This document shows, one piece after another, positions 7,643 through 16,214 of a stretch of DNA of 64,000 bases (its first letter is position 1; every line of letters starts with the position of its first letter). The DNA lies in assembly GCA_050486265.1 (NCBI GenBank), contig JBJHCY010000005.1, forward strand, positions 1 to 64,000, read 5' to 3'. This stretch comes from SLFH01 sp050486265 (GTDB lineage: Bacteria > Planctomycetota > Phycisphaerae > Phycisphaerales > UBA1924). The position numbers were made by a program, and so were the translations under genes. The notes beneath the pieces are model-generated. The model made no database searches, was not told the DNA's origin, and was given only the letters and a program-made list of their open reading frames with translations.

Positions 7643-8656
7643 TCAGGCCCCGCTCCTGCCGGCGGGGGAAAACCCCTCAGGCAGATCCATCCCCAGGTCC
7701 AGTTCGATATCCAGCAGCTTGCGCTTGACCTCTCGGAGGGAGGTGCGTCCGAACGAGCGGAGCTTGAGCAGCTCGGGCTCGGACTGCTGGACGAGATCGC
7801 CGACGGTCTCGATGCGGGCCGATTCGAGGCAGTTGCTGGCGCGGACCGAGAGGTCCAGCTCGGAGATCGGCATGTTCAGCTTGCGGATGAGCTCTTCGTC
7901 GACGCCGGCGGCCGCGGCGGCCTCCTCGCTGACGCGCTCCTCGCCCAGCTCGTAGTACTGGACGAAGGGGTTGAGGTGCTTGCGGAGGATCTTGGCTGCC
8001 TCGACGAGCGCGAGCTCCGGGGCGAGGGTGCCGTTGGTCCAGATCTCGAGCTTGAGCTTGTCGTAGTTGGTCTTCTGCCCGACGCGGGTGTCTTCGACGC
8101 TGTAACGGACGCGCTGGACGGGGGAGTAGATGGCGTCGATGGGGATCTCGCCGATCTCCTGCTCCTCCTTGGAGACCATGTGCTCGGATGCGGGGACATA
8201 GCCCCTGCCCTTCTGCACGGTGAACTCCATCTCGAAGTCGACCTCGTCGGTCAGGGTGCAGATGACCAGGTCCTTGTCCATGATGGTGATCGAGGGGTCG
8301 GCCTCGATCAGGTCGGCGGTGACCTCGCCGGGCCCTTGGGCGGCCAGGCGCATGGTCTTGGGCTCGTCGCCCTCCATCTTGACGACGAGGTTCTTCACAT
8401 TGAGGACGATGTCGGTCATGTCCTCGAGCACGCCCGGGAGGGAGGTGAACTCGTGGGTCGCGCCGGTGATCTTGATGCTGGTGACGGCGGCGCCTTCGAG
8501 GCTGGAGAGCAGCACGCGCCGGAGGCTGTTGCCGACGGTGGTGCCGAAGCCGCGCTCGAACGGCTCGACGGTGAACCGGCCGAAGTTCGGCCCGGTGTGC
8601 TTCTGGTCTGCGACGACACGCGTGGGGAGTTCAAGCCCGCGCCAACGAACCCTCAT
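7643..8656 (-). CDS. rpoA: RNA polymerase alpha subunit
   Basis: The 337-residue alpha subunit nucleates RNA polymerase assembly and contacts promoter UP elements and activators. The N-terminal dimerisation domain (about 1-235) contains the conserved GNSLRRVLLSSLEGAAVTSI. The C-terminal domain (about 265-325) contains LSVRASNCLESARIETVGDL and the LLKLRSFGRTSLREVKRKL helix. ATG 8656 gives the standard start; codons further upstream are not conserved. A terminator-like hairpin separates it from rpsK, so rpoA-rplQ may also be transcribed alone. rpsD, usually just upstream, is missing. Confidence 0.97.
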   Translation of the reverse strand: MRVRWRGLELPTRVVADQKHTGPNFGRFTVEPFERGFGTTVGNSLRRVLLSSLEGAAVTSIKITGATHEFTSLPGVLEDMTDIVLNVKNLVVKMEGDEPKTMRLAAQGPGEVTADLIEADPSITIMDKDLVICTLTDEVDFEMEFTVQKGRGYVPASEHMVSKEEQEIGEIPIDAIYSPVQRVRYSVEDTRVGQKTNYDKLKLEIWTNGTLAPELALVEAAKILRKHLNPFVQYYELGEERVSEEAAAAAGVDEELIRKLNMPISELDLSVRASNCLESARIETVGDLVQQSEPELLKLRSFGRTSLREVKRKLLDIELDLGMDLPEGFSPAGRSGA

Positions 8657-8776
8657 GGCAACCTCTACTTCCCGGCGGACCGTGGACAATGTCACGGAAT
8701 CTGTGGGGAGCTCCGGCTCTCGGCCCCGATCGCCCGCCGGCGTCGGTCGCGGCCTTCTTCCCGGGCTCCCGCTCTT

Positions 8777-8815
8777 TACAACAAACGACCCGGCGGGGCT
8801 TTCGCGCCGCCGGGT
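8777..8815 (-). terminator. Terminator-like hairpin between rpsK and rpoA
   Basis: On the minus strand ACCCGGCGG pairs with CCGCCGGGT (nine base pairs), followed by CGTTTGTTGT. It sits just after the rpsK stop. The tract is only moderately U-rich, so it may attenuate rather than stop transcription. Confidence 0.6.
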
Positions 8816-8831
8816 GGAACATGATCCTGAG

Positions 8832-9209
8832 TTACACGCGCCGCTTCTTGCGGGGGCGGCAGCCGTTGTGAGGCACCGGCGTGTGGTCTTCGATCGCGGT
8901 GACGCGCAGACCGGTCGAGGCCAGACCGGTCACTGCTGACTCACGCCCGGCGCCTGTGCCCTTGACGCGGACCTCGATCTCCTGCATGCCGACCTTGCGG
9001 GCCTTCTGGCCCACCTGCTCGGCGGCGCGGGTGGCCGCGAAGGGCGTCGCCTTGCGGGCGCCCTTGAACCCGATGGTGCCCGCCGAATCCCAGGCGAGGG
9101 TCTCGCCGTTGGTGTCGGTGATGGTGACCATGGTGTTGTTCTGGGTCGCCTTGATGTGGGCGATCCCTCGGACGACATTCTTGCGGACTTTTTTCTGCTT
9201 CTTGGCCAT
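8832..9209 (-). CDS. rpsK: Small-subunit ribosomal protein S11
   Basis: The 125-residue S11 forms part of the 30S platform and shapes the mRNA exit region. Seen here: the basic start MAKKQKKVRKNVVRGIAHI, the core NNTMVTITDTNGETLAW with GTIGFKGARKATPFAA, and the conserved end DHTPVPHNGCRPRKKRRV. ATG 9209 is chosen because it gives the family start; the frame extends nine codons further without similarity. It lies 75 bases downstream of rpsM, as usual in the alpha operon. Confidence 0.97.
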   Translation of the reverse strand: MAKKQKKVRKNVVRGIAHIKATQNNTMVTITDTNGETLAWDSAGTIGFKGARKATPFAATRAAEQVGQKARKVGMQEIEVRVKGTGAGRESAVTGLASTGLRVTAIEDHTPVPHNGCRPRKKRRV

Positions 9210-9284
9210 GTGTTCTCTCGCTGGTGACGGCTCCACACTCCCGCAAGCGGGCTGGAGCCTCGCGGAGGGCGATCAGCCCGTGGA

Positions 9285-9662
9285 TCAGCCCTTGATGCCC
9301 TTCTTGCCGGCGACGGTCTTCTTGCGTCCCTTGCGGGTGCGTGCGTTGCAGCGGGTGCGCTGGCCCCTGACGGGCAGCCCCCTGCGGTGGCGATCGCCGC
9401 GATAGGAGCGGATGTCCTTCAGGCGCTGGACATTCTGGCCGACCTGACGCCGCAGGGCGCCCTCGACGATGTAGCCCGAATCGATGATCGAGTTGATGTT
9501 GGCGATGTCCTGCTCGGTGAGCTGGTTCGCCCGCGTCTCGGGGTTGATCGACGCCTCTGTCAGGATGTCCGCGGCGTACTTCGGTCCGACGCCGTGGATG
9601 TACTGCAGCGCGAAGTAGATCTTCTTCTTGTCGGGAACATCGATACCTGCGATTCGGGGCAC
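9285..9662 (-). CDS. rpsM: Small-subunit ribosomal protein S13
   Basis: The 125-residue S13 sits in the 30S head and contacts the P-site tRNA and the 50S subunit. It begins PRIAGIDVPDKKKIYFALQY, contains the helix-two-turn-helix IHGVGPKYAADIL, and ends in the basic RGLPVRGQRTRCNARTRKG tail. A GTG at 9662 is chosen because it gives the family start and has AGGAG eight bases upstream. A GTG at 9671 overlaps that ribosome binding site and would leave no spacing. Neighbours are rpmJ upstream and rpsK downstream. Confidence 0.96.
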   Translation of the reverse strand: MPRIAGIDVPDKKKIYFALQYIHGVGPKYAADILTEASINPETRANQLTEQDIANINSIIDSGYIVEGALRRQVGQNVQRLKDIRSYRGDRHRRGLPVRGQRTRCNARTRKGRKKTVAGKKGIKG

Positions 9663-9670
9663 GCCGAACA

Positions 9671-9675
9671 CTCCT
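9671..9675 (-). promoter_or_regulatory. Ribosome binding site that fixes the rpsM start
   Basis: AGGAG on the minus strand stands eight bases before the GTG at 9662. Its position rules out the GTG at 9671, which would overlap it. Confidence 0.7.
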
Positions 9676-9704
9676 CGCCGCTCGGTGCGGCGTTTAGATC
9701 AATC

Positions 9705-9821
9705 TCAGCCCTGGACCTGCTTGTGCTTGGGGTCCGCCTTGCAGATCACGCGGACCTTGCCGCCTCGCCGGATGATCTGGCACTGGTTGCAGATGCGCTT
9801 GACGCTCGATCTGACTTTCAT
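9705..9821 (-). CDS. rpmJ: Large-subunit ribosomal protein L36
   Basis: A short gene of 38 codons. The product starts MKVRSSVKRICNQCQIIRR and ends in KADPKHKQVQG. The L36 zinc ribbon is present: C11, C14, C27 and, in place of the fourth cysteine, H33 as is normal for the zinc-binding form. GGAGG stands seven bases before the ATG. It lies between map and rpsM, but infA, which often precedes it, is absent. Confidence 0.96.
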   Translation of the reverse strand: MKVRSSVKRICNQCQIIRRGGKVRVICKADPKHKQVQG

Positions 9822-9926
9822 CGCACCACCTCCCCGGGCATGCCCCGGCGAGCGAAGGGTCGGCGCCGCCCCGACCCTCGAAGCGGCGCAATACAGCTAC
9901 ACCCCCGGCCGAAAACCGGGGCGAGG

Positions 9927-9955
9927 AGTCTAGGCAGGCCCCCGGGAGCAGTCAT
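9927..9955 (-). promoter_or_regulatory. Candidate promoter for rpmJ-rpsM-rpsK
   Basis: ATGACT (9950-9955) and TAGACT (9927-9932) on the minus strand are 17 bases apart, about 105 bases before rpmJ, in the 242-base gap after map. The TAGACT box matches that of the secreted paralogue 1. Tentative. Confidence 0.35.
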
Positions 9956-10063
9956 CTCGGATCCGCCCGGCCGGGGCCGCATTCTCCCCGAAAATCGTGA
10001 TCCGGCCCGGGAAACGCCCCCGGAATCAGGACGGCCTGGGACTCGAAGGGCCGTCGGGGGTGG

Positions 10064-10855
10064 TCATTGGCCAGGAGGCCCGAGCACCCGGCAGCCTTCG
10101 GAGGTGACGGCGAGCATCCGTTCTTCGTGGCAGGCGGGGGCGCCGTCGGCCGTCACCACCGTCCAGCCATCGTCAAGCGTCCGGACCCGGGGGTCGCCCA
10201 GGGCGAAAGTCGGCTCGACGCTGATGACCATGCCCGGCCAGAGGGCCAGGTCCTCTTCGGTGCCCATCAGATCGCCCCCGGTGAGACTCATCAGGGGCAG
10301 GCGGGGCGGCTCGTGGAGCGAACGGCCGATCCCGTGACCGATGTAGCCCGGCACGACGCTCAGCCCCGCGCGGGAGGCGACCTCGCGCATCGCCCGGGCG
10401 ACGGCCGACCAACGCACGCCCGGGCGGACAAACTCGGAGGCGAGTTCCGCAGCCCGTGAGACGGAGTGGGCGAGCCGGGCGGTCTCGACGGCGCACACTC
10501 CCACCATGACCGAGGCGGCCATGTCCGCGCACCATCCATTGATTGCCAGCCCGATGTCGATGGTGACCAGGTCGCCCTCGCGGATGGGTCTGGTGGAGGG
10601 CACGCCGTGGACGACCTGCTCGTTGACACAGACGCACGAAACGCCGGGGTAGGGCGGGGCCCCTTCGCGGGTGACCTTGCTGAAGAGAGGCTGCGCCCCG
10701 GCGTCGGCGATCAGCCGGGCGGCGAGGGCGTCGAGCTGAAGCCCGGTCGCGCCGGGGACGCAAGCGGCGCGGACCTCTGCGAGGATCTCGCCGAGGGCGT
10801 GTGCGGCGGCGCTGATGGCGTCGACCTCGCGGGGTGAGCGGATGGGGATCGCCAC
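10064..10855 (-). CDS. map: Methionine aminopeptidase, type I
   Basis: The 263-residue enzyme removes the N-terminal methionine from nascent proteins. The pita-bread fold is recognisable with all five metal ligands: two Asp in TIDIGLAINGWCAD, His in GYIGHGIGRSLHEPP, Glu in ISVEPTFALG and Glu in CHEERMLAVT. HGVPSTRPIREGD is also typical. The start is a GTG at 10855 with AGGGG seven bases upstream. It follows secY by 28 bases, as in many bacteria, although adk, often found between them, is absent. Confidence 0.96.
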   Translation of the reverse strand: MAIPIRSPREVDAISAAAHALGEILAEVRAACVPGATGLQLDALAARLIADAGAQPLFSKVTREGAPPYPGVSCVCVNEQVVHGVPSTRPIREGDLVTIDIGLAINGWCADMAASVMVGVCAVETARLAHSVSRAAELASEFVRPGVRWSAVARAMREVASRAGLSVVPGYIGHGIGRSLHEPPRLPLMSLTGGDLMGTEEDLALWPGMVISVEPTFALGDPRVRTLDDGWTVVTADGAPACHEERMLAVTSEGCRVLGPPGQ

Positions 10856-10883
10856 CTGGCCCCTGGTGCGTGGGTAGTGCGTT

Positions 10884-12299
10884 TCAGCCGCGCGGGCCGC
10901 GGATGCGCTTGGCCTTGCCGTCGTCCTGGCCTCCGAGGAAGCCGGCGTAGTTGCGCATCATGAGGTTGGCCTCGACGCGCTGGAGGAAGTCGAGACTGAC
11001 AGCGACGACAATGAGCAGACCGGTCCCCCCGAGGAACTGCGCCACCCTGAAGTCGATGTTGAGACTCCGGTTGACGATCATCGGGAGGACGGCGATGACT
11101 GCCAGAGCGGCGGCGCCCACGAAGGTGATTCGCTCCATGACCGTTTCGAGGTACTCGGCGGTTCTGGGGCCCGGGCGGAGGCCGGGGATGAACGAGCCGT
11201 GGTCGCGGAGCTGCTTGGACATCTCCTCGGGATTGAACTGCACGGTGATCCAGAAGTAGCTGAAGAAGTAGACGAGCACGATGTAGAACATCACATACAT
11301 GAACTCGCCCATCTGGAAGTTGTCGCTCATCCATTGGGTGAGAATGGGCCAGAAGCCCCCGGTCCCGATGCGCTGCACATTCTCGTTGATGGCGCTGAAG
11401 ATGACCGAGGGGAAGAGCATCAGGCTGGAGGCGAAGATGATGGGCATCACGCCGCCGTGGTTGACGCGGAGGGGGAGGTAGCTGCGCTGGCCGCCGACGA
11501 CCTTGCGTCCGCGGGTGTGCTTGGCCTGCTGGACGGGGATGCGTCGCTGGGCGACGGTGATGAGGACCGCCCCGCCGCAGACGAGGACGAAGCCGCCCAG
11601 GAGCAGGATGAGGGACATGAAGTCGAGCTTGCCGTCGACGCCGGGCTCGAAGTTCTGGATGACCCAGCCGATGGCTGTGGGCATCTCGGCGAGGATGCCT
11701 GCCATGATGATCATCGAGGCGCCGTTGCCGATGCCGAAGCGGTCGATCTGCTCGCCGATCCACATGAGGAAGACGGTGCCGGCGGTCATGGCTGTGACGC
11801 CCATGAGGTACCAGACGGTGTTGCCTCGCCACTGGGCCTCGACGAGGCCGGCCTGGTTGATGTAGCTGAGCCACATGATCGCCTGGATGACGCAGAGGCC
11901 GACGGTGAGGCGCCGGGTCCAGTCCTGGATCTTGGCCTGGCCGGTCGGGCCTTCTTCGCGCAGCTTTTTGATCGTCTGCGAGACGCTGCCGACGAGCTGC
12001 ATGATGATTGCGGCGGTGATGTAGGGCATGATGCCCAGGCCGAAGATGGTGCTCTGGCCGAAACTCCCCCCCGAGAAGACGGCGACATAGGAGGCGACGC
12101 GCCCGAAGGCGGTCTCGCCCGCGTCCTGGAAGTGGTCGATGAGCATCATCTGGTCCACGCCCGGGAGGGGGATCCAGAAGCCGATGCGATAGACCGCGAG
12201 CATCGCGAGCGTAAAGAGGATCTTGGTCCTCAGCTCGGGGACCTTGAAGACATTGACGACCGAGGCAAGGCCGAGGAAGTTCAGGACAGGCTGGAGCAT
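10884..12299 (-). CDS. secY: Protein translocase channel subunit SecY
   Basis: The 471-residue SecY forms the membrane channel of the Sec pathway with SecE and SecG. About ten hydrophobic segments can be seen, starting with TKILFTLAMLAVYRIGFWIP and the plug-region sequence ending PLPGVDQ. The long cytoplasmic loop RRIPVQQAKHTRGRKVVGGQ and the following helix match the ribosome-contact loop, and the RPGPRTAEYLE signature precedes the last helices. It follows rplO, as in the spc operon. Confidence 0.97.
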   Translation of the reverse strand: MLQPVLNFLGLASVVNVFKVPELRTKILFTLAMLAVYRIGFWIPLPGVDQMMLIDHFQDAGETAFGRVASYVAVFSGGSFGQSTIFGLGIMPYITAAIIMQLVGSVSQTIKKLREEGPTGQAKIQDWTRRLTVGLCVIQAIMWLSYINQAGLVEAQWRGNTVWYLMGVTAMTAGTVFLMWIGEQIDRFGIGNGASMIIMAGILAEMPTAIGWVIQNFEPGVDGKLDFMSLILLLGGFVLVCGGAVLITVAQRRIPVQQAKHTRGRKVVGGQRSYLPLRVNHGGVMPIIFASSLMLFPSVIFSAINENVQRIGTGGFWPILTQWMSDNFQMGEFMYVMFYIVLVYFFSYFWITVQFNPEEMSKQLRDHGSFIPGLRPGPRTAEYLETVMERITFVGAAALAVIAVLPMIVNRSLNIDFRVAQFLGGTGLLIVVAVSLDFLQRVEANLMMRNYAGFLGGQDDGKAKRIRGPRG

Positions 12300-12440
12300 T
12301 CCGGCTCGCTCTTTGAGGGGTCCGGCGGGTTGTTCGGCCCGCCCGGGTGATTGAGCCCGAGCATAGGCCGCACGACCGGGCCCGGACCGTGCAGATCATC
12401 CGTGTTTGGCGGGGCGTCCGACAGGCGGGCGCCGGTCCGA

Positions 12441-13061
12441 TTAGCCCTTCTTCTTGGGCGCTTCGCCCTTGGCGAAGGCGGCCTTGTTGGCCTCGCTCTG
12501 GCGGAGGCGCTTGAGCTTCTTGGTGAGGTTCTTGGGGGTGTGGTCGTCGCTGTTGCGGTCGACGCCGCGGACGCGGTCGCGCCGGGTGCCGAGCTCGTTG
12601 ACTTTGCCGCCCGATTCAAGGATCTTTGCGCGGGCGCCGGCGGTGACGCGGCTGACCTCGACATCAAGGGCGACGGCGAGCTTGGCGTCGGCTGCGTCGG
12701 CCTTGAGGTCGCCGAGGATCTTGACATCGCGGCTGTCGTCGCGGACCAGACCGGCCTTGATCAGCGTGTCGGCGTCGACCCGGCCTCCCTTGGCGAAGTC
12801 GGGGTGCTTGACGATGTCGCCGAGATTGACCGCCCAGAACAGCGTGCGGAACTGGGTGTTGGTGAAGCCGAACTTGGGCATACGCCTGAAGAACGGCATC
12901 TGGCCGCCCTCGAACGCGTAGCGGCGGCTGTTGCCGGTGCGGCTTCCGGCGCCCTTGAAGCCGCGGGTCGAGGTCTTGCCCCGGCCCGAGCCGGGCCCGC
13001 GCCCGACGCGCTTGCGCTTCTTGTTCTTGCCGGCGATCTCGGTGATCTCGTGGATCATCAT
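12441..13061 (-). CDS. rplO: Large-subunit ribosomal protein L15
   Basis: The 206-residue L15 has the glycine- and arginine-rich start KRVGRGPGSGRGKTSTRGFK and then GGQMPFFRRMPKFGF, both hallmarks. The tail from residue about 150 is longer and more charged than the family norm of about 145 residues and ends in lysines. The first of two adjacent ATG codons (13061) is taken. It lies 71 bases after rpsE; rpmD, normally between them, is absent. Confidence 0.95.
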   Translation of the reverse strand: MMIHEITEIAGKNKKRKRVGRGPGSGRGKTSTRGFKGAGSRTGNSRRYAFEGGQMPFFRRMPKFGFTNTQFRTLFWAVNLGDIVKHPDFAKGGRVDADTLIKAGLVRDDSRDVKILGDLKADAADAKLAVALDVEVSRVTAGARAKILESGGKVNELGTRRDRVRGVDRNSDDHTPKNLTKKLKRLRQSEANKAAFAKGEAPKKKG

Positions 13062-13132
13062 GGCCGAAGCCCTCTGGCCTCTCTTGGGCCCGTTTGTCCG
13101 ACGCGGGCTTGCAGGCCCGTCGTCGGCGATGG

Positions 13133-13735
13133 TCAGTCGTTGTTCTCGGTCTTCTGGTTGTCTTCGTCGGCGGCGCCCGGGACGGAGCGATCGCCGAACT
13201 TGGGCACGAAGCGTGCGCCGCGTTCGACCTTCTCTTCGGTCTCGGTGGCGCCGAGGTCCTGGCCCCTCAGCTCCTCGATCTGCTCCTTGGTCTGGAGGCG
13301 GCCGAGCCCGTCGAAGACGGCCTTGACCACATTGATCGAGTTTGTCGAGCCGTAGCACTTGGTCAGGCAGTCGCTGATGCCCGCGTGCTCGAGCATGGCG
13401 CGGACGGTGGTCCCCGCGACAACGCCCGTGCCCGGGGAGGCGGGGATCAGCCTGACCGACGAGGCGCCGAACCGGCCTGTGACCTCGTGGGGGATGGTCG
13501 AGCCGACCCTGGGCACCTTGCGGGTGTTGGCGCGGGCCTTCTTGCTGGCCTTCTCGATCGCGCCGGGCACCTCGTTCGACTTGGCGTAGCCGAAGCCGAT
13601 GGTCCCGTTGTGATCGCCGACGATCACGAGGGAGCCGAAGCTGAAGCGTCGGCCGCCCTTGACGGTCGCGGCGGTGCGATAGACCCCGATCGTGTGGGAG
13701 TCCATCTGATTGCGTTCTTCCATCACCTCACGCAT
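13133..13735 (-). CDS. rpsE: Small-subunit ribosomal protein S5
   Basis: The 200-residue S5 helps maintain decoding accuracy on the 30S back. The double-stranded RNA-binding domain with VKGGRRFSFGSLVIVGDHNG is clear, as is the second domain with PASPGTGVVAGTTVRAMLEH and YGSTNSINVVKAVFDGL. An acidic tail of about 40 residues after LQTKEQIEEL goes beyond the usual end. ATG 13735 is used; an internal ATG four codons later is possible. It sits between rplR and rplO. Confidence 0.96.
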   Translation of the reverse strand: MREVMEERNQMDSHTIGVYRTAATVKGGRRFSFGSLVIVGDHNGTIGFGYAKSNEVPGAIEKASKKARANTRKVPRVGSTIPHEVTGRFGASSVRLIPASPGTGVVAGTTVRAMLEHAGISDCLTKCYGSTNSINVVKAVFDGLGRLQTKEQIEELRGQDLGATETEEKVERGARFVPKFGDRSVPGAADEDNQKTENND

Positions 13736-13771
13736 ATCGCTCTCGCTCGGGTCGCGGCCGACCCAGTTGGT

Positions 13772-14134
13772 TCAGAATTCGAGTCCGGCCTTCCGCGCCG
13801 CGTCAGCCAGGGCGCGCACGCGCCCGTGGTACCTGAAGCCCCCGCGGTCGAAGACGACCTTGGTCACGCCGGCGGCGCGGGCCTTCTCTGCGATCTTCAT
13901 GCCGACGGCCGCCGCGGCGTCGATGTTGCCTGTGCTGTCCAGGCGGGTGTCCTTGTCGCGCGTCGAGGCCGCGACGAGGGTCCTGCCCTCCAGGTCGTCG
14001 ACGACCTGGACATAGATGTGGTTCAGCGACCGGTACACGCACAGGCGCGGACGCGAGGGCGTGCCGATCACCCGCTTGCGGATCCCGACGCGGCGTCGGC
14101 CCCGGCGCTTGTCTTTGAGTTTCTGACGGTTCAT
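13772..14134 (-). CDS. rplR: Large-subunit ribosomal protein L18
   Basis: The 120-residue L18 binds 5S rRNA in the central protuberance. The basic N-terminus is followed by RPRLCVYRSLNHIYVQVVDD and later KAGVT-like AAGVTKVVFDRGGFRYHGRV, both typical, ending ALADAARKAGLEF. Length and position between rplF and rpsE are normal. Confidence 0.97.
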   Translation of the reverse strand: MNRQKLKDKRRGRRRVGIRKRVIGTPSRPRLCVYRSLNHIYVQVVDDLEGRTLVAASTRDKDTRLDSTGNIDAAAAVGMKIAEKARAAGVTKVVFDRGGFRYHGRVRALADAARKAGLEF

Positions 14135-14184
14135 CGCTTGCGTCCTTCAGCGTCGGCCTCACGCCGCCCGCCTCACGCCCGGCA

Positions 14185-14736
14185 TCAGCTGCCGAACTGC
14201 TTGCCCTGCTTCTTCTTGATCACTTCGTCGCTGTACTTGATGCCCTTGCCGTTGTAGGGCTCGGGCTTGCGCTTCGAGCGGACGACAGCGGCGAACTGCC
14301 CCACCGCCTGCTTGTCTGCGCCCTCGACCTTGAGGATCTGCTTCTCGACCGAGACATTGACGCCCTGGGGGACGGCGACCTCGACCGGGTTGGCGTAGCC
14401 GAGCTTGAGGACCAGCTTCTGGCCCTGCAGCTGGGCGCCCCAGCCGACACCGACGATCTCGAGCGTCTTGGAGTAGCCGTTGGCGGCGCCCTCCATCATG
14501 TTGGCGATCAGCGCCCGGGCGGTGCCCCACATCGCGCGGTTGGCGGGGACGGCCAGGTCCTTCTCGTCGACGCCGATGCTGACGGACTTCTCGTCTTCCG
14601 ACCAGCTCAGACGCACCACCTCGGGGAAGGTGTGCGACAGCTTGCCCTTGGGGCCCTCGACCTCGACGGTCTGGCCGTTGATCGAGACCTTGACCCCCTT
14701 GGGGGCGGTGACCGGTTTTTTGCCTAGTCGGGACAT
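14185..14736 (-). CDS. rplF: Large-subunit ribosomal protein L6
   Basis: The 183-residue L6 lies near the factor-binding region of the 50S. It starts MSRLGKKPVTAPKGVKVSIN with the VEGPKGKLSHTFP block and ends with the KPEPYNGKGIKYSDEVIKKK signature, where the typical sequence is P-Y-K-G-K-G-I-R-Y. Two L6 repeats are evident. Gene order rpsH-rplF-rplR is normal. Confidence 0.97.
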   Translation of the reverse strand: MSRLGKKPVTAPKGVKVSINGQTVEVEGPKGKLSHTFPEVVRLSWSEDEKSVSIGVDEKDLAVPANRAMWGTARALIANMMEGAANGYSKTLEIVGVGWGAQLQGQKLVLKLGYANPVEVAVPQGVNVSVEKQILKVEGADKQAVGQFAAVVRSKRKPEPYNGKGIKYSDEVIKKKQGKQFGS

Positions 14737-14822
14737 GGTACTTTCCGCCTCGTTTCCTGCTTAGCGGCCCTGCGCGGCCTTTCAGCCCAAGGATCCGACG
14801 CCCTTCTGTTCAGCCCCGGCCG

Positions 14823-15221
14823 TCACGCGACGACGCAGAGCACCTCTCCGCCCACCCGCTCCTCGCGGCACTTTCGGTCGCTGAGCACGCCGCGGCTGGT
14901 GGAGACCACCGCGATGCCCAGACCCTGGAGGGGTCGTGGCAGCTCGTCGACCTTCTGGTAGACGCGTCGGCCGGGCTTGCTGACGCGGTCGATGCGGTTG
15001 AGCACGCGCTCGCCTCGGGCGCCGTACCGGAGGGTGATCCGGATGAGGCCCTGGCGTCCGTCCTCGATGACATCGAAGGCGTTGATGTAGCCTTCGTTCA
15101 CCAGGACATCGGCGATGCCGCGGTTGACCTTGCTGTTGAGCACGGTCACCGTCTTCTCTCTGTTCCGGCCGGCGTTGCGGATCCGGGTCAGCATGTCCGC
15201 GATCGGGTCGCTCAGTGCCAT
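14823..15221 (-). CDS. rpsH: Small-subunit ribosomal protein S8
   Basis: The 132-residue S8 is a central 16S rRNA-binding protein of the 30S platform and in other bacteria the repressor of the spc operon. Seen: the start MALSDPIADMLTRIRNAGR, then the C-terminal STSRGVLSDRKCREERVGGE, which matches the family STSKGIMTDREAR block. It lies between rpsN and rplF. Confidence 0.97.
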   Translation of the reverse strand: MALSDPIADMLTRIRNAGRNREKTVTVLNSKVNRGIADVLVNEGYINAFDVIEDGRQGLIRITLRYGARGERVLNRIDRVSKPGRRVYQKVDELPRPLQGLGIAVVSTSRGVLSDRKCREERVGGEVLCVVA

Positions 15222-15312
15222 CGTTCGTCCATTCCTCTTGCGGGGACGCTCAGGGTCCCTTGCCCGTGTCCGTTACGAGGGACGGGGCTTTTACCACCTA
15301 CGGCGTCGGGTC

Positions 15313-15498
15313 TTACCAGCTCGACTTGCGCATGCCCGGGATCTTGCCCTCAAGGGCGAGTTTGCGGAGCATGATCCGGCTGATGCGGAACTTGCGGTAA
15401 TACCCGCGCGCCCGCCCGGTCAGCTCGCACCTGCGGACGACCCGCGAGGAGTATTTCGGCTTGCGGTTGCTCTTTGCGACCTGCGCCTTGGTGGCCAT
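15313..15498 (-). CDS. rpsN: Small-subunit ribosomal protein S14, short form without the zinc site
   Basis: The 61-residue length and the alignment match the short zinc-binding type of S14, with the end GKIPGMRKSSW. However, of the four cysteines expected at 24, 27, 40 and 43 only C24 is kept; the others are T27, S40 and M43. The residues instead resemble the long zinc-free form (RCELTGR, FRISRI). The protein should therefore fold without zinc. It is in the normal place, between rplE and rpsH. Confidence 0.95.
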   Translation of the reverse strand: MATKAQVAKSNRKPKYSSRVVRRCELTGRARGYYRKFRISRIMLRKLALEGKIPGMRKSSW

Positions 15499-15552
15499 AT
15501 CGTTCTTCTTTCCGTCCTAAATCGGGGCCCGCCCGGGCCCGGCTTTTTCGGT

Positions 15553-16182
15553 TCAGTTCTCGCCGACCTTCGCGAAGGGCATGCCCAGCTTCTCGAGCAT
15601 GAACTCGCTCTTCTTGCGGTCGCTGTTCTTGAAGGTGAGGTTGATGTTCATCCCGTGGGTGAAATTGGCGTCGGCCATGTTGATCTCGGGGAAGACGCCC
15701 TGCTCGGTCAGGCCGAAAGAGTAGTTGCCCTGGCGGTCGAAGCCCTCGCGCTTCAGGCCCCGGAAGTCCTTGATGCGGGGCGAGGCCAGGTGGATCAGCC
15801 GGTCGAGGAAATGCCACATCCGGTCGCGCCGGAGCGTGACGATCGCCGAGGTCGGATAGCCCTCGCGGACCTTGAAGTTCGAGACCGACTTCTTGGCCTT
15901 GACGATGACCGGCTTCTGCCCGGAGATCGCCGTCAGGGTCGAGAGGACGGTGCCCTGCACATTCGGAGGCAGCTTGGTGCCGTCGAGGTGGCGCCCCATG
16001 TTGACATTGAGGGTGATCTTCTCGAGCTTGGGCAGGGCCATGGGGTTGTCGATCCCGAACTCCTTGGCGACCTCCTGAGCGACTTCGGACTTGAAGCGTT
16101 CACGGAGGCGGGAAGGGCCCATCGCGGGTCCTTCGGGAGCGCCCTTCTTGCCGCCCTTCTTGGTTTTCTTCTCTTCGGCCAT
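15553..16182 (-). CDS. rplE: Large-subunit ribosomal protein L5
   Basis: The 209-residue L5 binds 5S rRNA and contacts the P-site tRNA. The core includes LPKLEKITLNVNMG, AKKSVSNFKVREGYPTSAIV and GVFPEINMADANFTHGMNI. The family is usually about 180 residues; this one has a lysine-rich N-terminal extension of about 22 residues (MAEEKKTKKGGKK...). ATG 16182 begins that extension; an internal ATG at residue 21 is an alternative start. Confidence 0.96.
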   Translation of the reverse strand: MAEEKKTKKGGKKGAPEGPAMGPSRLRERFKSEVAQEVAKEFGIDNPMALPKLEKITLNVNMGRHLDGTKLPPNVQGTVLSTLTAISGQKPVIVKAKKSVSNFKVREGYPTSAIVTLRRDRMWHFLDRLIHLASPRIKDFRGLKREGFDRQGNYSFGLTEQGVFPEINMADANFTHGMNINLTFKNSDRKKSEFMLEKLGMPFAKVGEN

Positions 16183-16214
16183 GGTCGTTCATCCTGCCGG
16201 GTGCGTCCCCGGGG

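Noticed and set aside
9902..9923. CCCCGG hairpin upstream of rpmJ as a terminator for map
   Set aside because: The stem is short and no T-tract follows on either strand.
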